From assembly GCA_964444115.1 (NCBI GenBank), contig CAYUFT010000091.1:1-8436 (forward strand): 8,436 nucleotides of DNA, read 5' to 3'. Position numbers and translations under genes: made by a program. Positions within the stretch are counted from its first letter, which is position 1. Every line of letters begins with the position of its first letter. This document shows, piece after piece, positions 6,460-8,436 of the stretch. Source of the stretch: UBA349 sp964444115. Its GTDB lineage: Archaea; Methanobacteriota; Methanobacteria; Methanobacteriales; Methanobacteriaceae. A model generated the notes under the pieces. It worked only from the letters and a program-made list of their open reading frames with translations, made no database searches and was not told the origin of the DNA.

Positions 6460-7623
6460 ATGGACAAAACAGGACTCAGCAAGCGCCAGGTCTTTGAAAC
6501 GCTTCAGGAGTTCAAAAAAAAGGATCTAAAGTATTCTTCCGGCAAAATATTAGGTTCTATGTGTACCTGTGCTCATCCTATTGCTAAGGAAGTATATTGT
6601 GATTTTTTAGAATCTAATTTGGGAGATCCTGGCCTTTTTAAAGGCACTAAAGCACTGGAAAATGAAGTAATTTCTATGCTAGGTGAACTTTTAGGCAATA
6701 AAAATGTTTATGGGCATGTAATTACTGGTGGCACTGAAGCTAATCTCATGGCCATGCGAGCAGCCAGGAATATGGTCCAGAATAATATGGGTGAAAAATT
6801 AAATGGAACTCTAGAGATTATAGTTCCTAAATCTGCTCATTTTTCTTTTAAAAAGGCTGCCAATATTTTGGGTTTAAAATTAAAAGAAGTTGATTTGAAT
6901 AATGAATATCGCATGGATTTGAATTGTTTTCAGGAAAATATCTCCAAAAATACCATTGCTGTAGTTGGTGTGGCTGGAACTACGGAACTAGGTAAAATTG
7001 ACCCTATATCTGAACTTTCCAAAATTTGTTTGGATTCTAATATTTATCTACATGTTGATGCGGCATTCGGAGGTTTTTTAATACCTTTTTTAAAAGAAAT
7101 TGGATATAAACTTCCGGGTTTTGATTTCTCTCTGAAAGGTGTTTCTTCTATGACTATTGATCCTCATAAGATGGGTTTGGCTCCTATTCCGTCCGGATGT
7201 ATCTTGTTCCGCGAAAAAGAGTATCTGGATGTCATGAACATTGATACGCCATACCTCACTGAAAAACAGCAGTCCACTATTGCAGGTACCAGAACTGGTG
7301 CTTCTTCGGCTGCTACTTGGGCTATAATGAAATATATGGGTCGGGAAGGCTATGCCAAACTCGCTGTAAGGGCTATGGAAATAACAGAGTTTTTAGCCAG
7401 TAATCTGGTCAAAGCAGGATTTGAATTAGTCAGTGCACCTGAATTAAATATAGTTGCATTTAATTCTAAGCAAATGCCCGCCCAGGAGTTGGCTGAAAAA
7501 CTTGAATCTGAGGGATGGGCCGTCTCTGTTTCATCATGCCCCCCGGCCATAAGGGTGGTATTAATGCCCCATATAAATCGGGAACATATAATTGAATTCA
7601 TGGATACCCTTGAAAATATTTAA
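6460..7623 (+). CDS. mfnA: L-tyrosine/L-aspartate decarboxylase MfnA
   Basis: PLP-dependent group II amino-acid decarboxylase. In methanogens MfnA makes tyramine from tyrosine for methanofuran, the C1 carrier of the first step of methanogenesis. Homologues also make beta-alanine from aspartate for coenzyme A. It is 387 residues, the usual length. GSMCTCAHPIAKEV (32-45) is the substrate-loop region; the family usually has a proline where A38 stands. LGDPGLFKGTKALE (54-67), TGGTEANLMAMRAAR (89-103), H127 (ring stacking), HVDAAFGG (198-205; D200 pairs with the PLP nitrogen) and SMTIDPHKMG (230-239; K237 forms the Schiff base) are all present. The fold looks complete. The ATG at 6460 has AGGTG 8 bases upstream. 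It follows ppsA by 77 T-rich bases, so co-transcription is doubtful. Sequence alone does not decide tyrosine versus aspartate preference, although most Methanobacteriales homologues are annotated for tyrosine. Confidence 0.93.
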   Translation: MDKTGLSKRQVFETLQEFKKKDLKYSSGKILGSMCTCAHPIAKEVYCDFLESNLGDPGLFKGTKALENEVISMLGELLGNKNVYGHVITGGTEANLMAMRAARNMVQNNMGEKLNGTLEIIVPKSAHFSFKKAANILGLKLKEVDLNNEYRMDLNCFQENISKNTIAVVGVAGTTELGKIDPISELSKICLDSNIYLHVDAAFGGFLIPFLKEIGYKLPGFDFSLKGVSSMTIDPHKMGLAPIPSGCILFREKEYLDVMNIDTPYLTEKQQSTIAGTRTGASSAATWAIMKYMGREGYAKLAVRAMEITEFLASNLVKAGFELVSAPELNIVAFNSKQMPAQELAEKLESEGWAVSVSSCPPAIRVVLMPHINREHIIEFMDTLENI

Positions 7624-7798
7624 AATAGCTTAATTAAATTAACTTAATTATTAGATAATTTCAATTTTCATTTATTCCTAAAATTAATTATAATTAATTA
7701 TTTGATATGGTGAAATTGGATTAATAGAATATGTGGTGAATATTTTTTATTTTCAATAAGTTTAATAATAAAATAATTGCCGTGCATAAGGTTTTAAA
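7624..7798. other. AT-rich spacer before the fumarase beta-type gene
   Basis: 175 bases holding the end of the mfnA transcript and presumably the promoter of the next gene. The main visible item is an 18-base perfect palindrome made only of A and T at 7682-7699. A weak ribosome site, AAGGT, lies at 7788-7792, 6 bases before the ATG at 7799. No open frame or RNA gene is apparent. Confidence 0.5.
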
Positions 7799-8293
7799 AT
7801 GAAAAAAATTACTATTCCTACCACTAAAGAAATCATAAATGATTTAGAAATTGGCGATCAGATTCTTTTAAGCGGAAAAATGCTCACGGGAAGAGATGCA
7901 GCACTACCAAGACTAGTTAAATCAATTGAAAATGGTGAAAAATTAATTGATATTGAAGGATCGGCCCTGATGCATACGGCGGTTAGTGATGCGGGTATTG
8001 CTCCCACTACTAGTAACAAGGAAGAAATTGAGGGAAACATCCCATATCTGGCCAAAGCAGGCCTTTTAATCCACATAGGAAAAGGAAATTTAAGCGAAGA
8101 TACAATAAAATCTTTAGGTGATGCTGGTGCCATATTTGTGGTAACACCACCTGTAGCGGCACTTTTAACCAGCAAAGTAAAATCAAAAAAAGTTTTAGCA
8201 TTTGAAGAAGAAGGAATGGAGGCCATATTTGAACTGGAAGTTGAAGAAATTCCAGGAATTGTAGCTGTGGCCCATGGAAAGTCTATTTATTGA
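7799..8293 (+). CDS. Class I fumarate hydratase beta-subunit (C-terminal domain) family protein
   Basis: A soluble 164-residue protein of the fumarase C-terminal (FumA-C/TtdB) family. In two-subunit archaeal fumarases the beta subunit pairs with an alpha subunit that holds the 4Fe-4S cluster and interconverts fumarate and malate in the incomplete reductive TCA cycle. Family features are LLSGKMLTGRDAA (23-35), a shortened MHTAVSDAG segment (58-66), APTTSN (68-73), IGKGNL (93-98), TPPVAALLTSKV (116-127) and EEGMEAIFELEVEEIPGIVAV (137-157). Points that differ from the usual beta subunit: the histidine after RDAA is L36, the arginine of the GPTTS-x-R block is K74, and about ten residues are missing before that block. 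The catalytic R32/D33 and K95 remain. No alpha subunit is in the window; the upstream neighbour is mfnA. Family membership is firm. Fumarase activity is likely but less certain, and a divergent paralogue is possible. Confidence 0.82.
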   Translation: MKKITIPTTKEIINDLEIGDQILLSGKMLTGRDAALPRLVKSIENGEKLIDIEGSALMHTAVSDAGIAPTTSNKEEIEGNIPYLAKAGLLIHIGKGNLSEDTIKSLGDAGAIFVVTPPVAALLTSKVKSKKVLAFEEEGMEAIFELEVEEIPGIVAVAHGKSIY

Positions 8294-8320
8294 TAATATG
8301 CTTATGGATAATATCCAAAA

Positions 8321-8436
8321 CTATTTGGATGGCTTGCCAAAGCTATATCTCCAGCATCTCCCAGGCCAGGAACAATCTATCCATCAGCATTCAATTCTTT
8401 CTCCACAGAACATGTATAAATTTCCAGTTCTGGCTC
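8321..8436 (-). pseudogene. upp: 3' end of a uracil phosphoribosyltransferase gene with a nonsense codon and a frameshift
   Basis: The enzyme converts uracil and PRPP to UMP in pyrimidine salvage. Only the end of the gene is in the window, and its upstream part lies beyond base 8436. The minus-strand translation from 8436 reads EPELEIYTCSVEKELNADG, then a TAG (8377-8379), then IVPGLGDAGDIA. This is the highly conserved Upp C-terminus YT-S---LN--GYIVPGLGDAGD, the PRPP/uracil-binding end of the protein, with the stop sitting exactly where the conserved tyrosine belongs. After GDIA (to 8341) the frame is lost. Adding one T to the TT run gives AFGKPSK and a stop at 8321-8323, the normal ending. 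Without it the frame runs on to a TAA at 8302-8304. Two lesions in 116 bases suggest a decayed gene, or poor sequence at this end. It converges on the fumarase beta-type gene, 27 bases away. Confidence 0.75.

Noticed and set aside
7682..7699. 18-base perfect palindrome (AATTAATTA and its complement) before the fumarase beta-type gene as an operator
   Set aside because: It consists only of A and T. In spacers of this composition a palindrome of this size is not improbable, so it gives little evidence alone.
8377..8379. In-frame TAG read as pyrrolysine in Upp
   Set aside because: The position is a conserved tyrosine, the same short stretch also carries a frameshift, and pyrrolysine machinery is not expected in Methanobacteriales. 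Mutation or sequencing error is simpler.

Overview
The window is most likely from a mesophilic hydrogenotrophic methanogen of the Methanobacteriales, close to Methanobacterium. Three things point there. The seryl-tRNA synthetase is the rare type 2 (methanogenic) form. MfnA, an enzyme of methanofuran biosynthesis, is present. The ribosomal protein is the archaeal L10e form. Genes are AT-rich, the spacers are almost pure A+T, and Shine-Dalgarno sites of the AGGTGA/GGAGG kind precede most starts.

Layout: bases 1-28 hold nothing recognisable. Three genes are on the minus strand: serS (29-1627), a KEOPS Pcc1-like subunit (1804-2046) and a CooC-type nickel-maturation ATPase (2135-2923). A 477-base divergent spacer (2924-3400) separates them from four plus-strand genes: rpl10e (3401-3883), ppsA (4097-6382), mfnA (6460-7623) and a stand-alone fumarase beta-type protein (7799-8293). 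The right edge holds the 3' end of a minus-strand uracil phosphoribosyltransferase gene (8321-8436). It carries an in-frame amber codon and an apparent one-base deletion.

Functionally this is a housekeeping neighbourhood. Translation is represented by SerRS, t6A37 tRNA modification and L10e. Central anabolism from acetyl-CoA is represented by CooC (CODH/ACS nickel loading), PEP synthase (pyruvate to PEP) and a fumarase-type subunit (reductive branch of the incomplete TCA cycle). Methanofuran or coenzyme A precursors come from MfnA. Spacers of 77-213 bases and hairpin or T-rich gene ends suggest mostly separate transcripts rather than one operon.

I found no CRISPR array, mobile element, defence system, tRNA or rRNA, and no sign of a new multi-gene system. 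The points most worth a second look are the broken upp end, the altered active-site positions of the fumarase beta-type protein, and a near-identical 13-base dyad shared by the upstream regions of rpl10e and ppsA.
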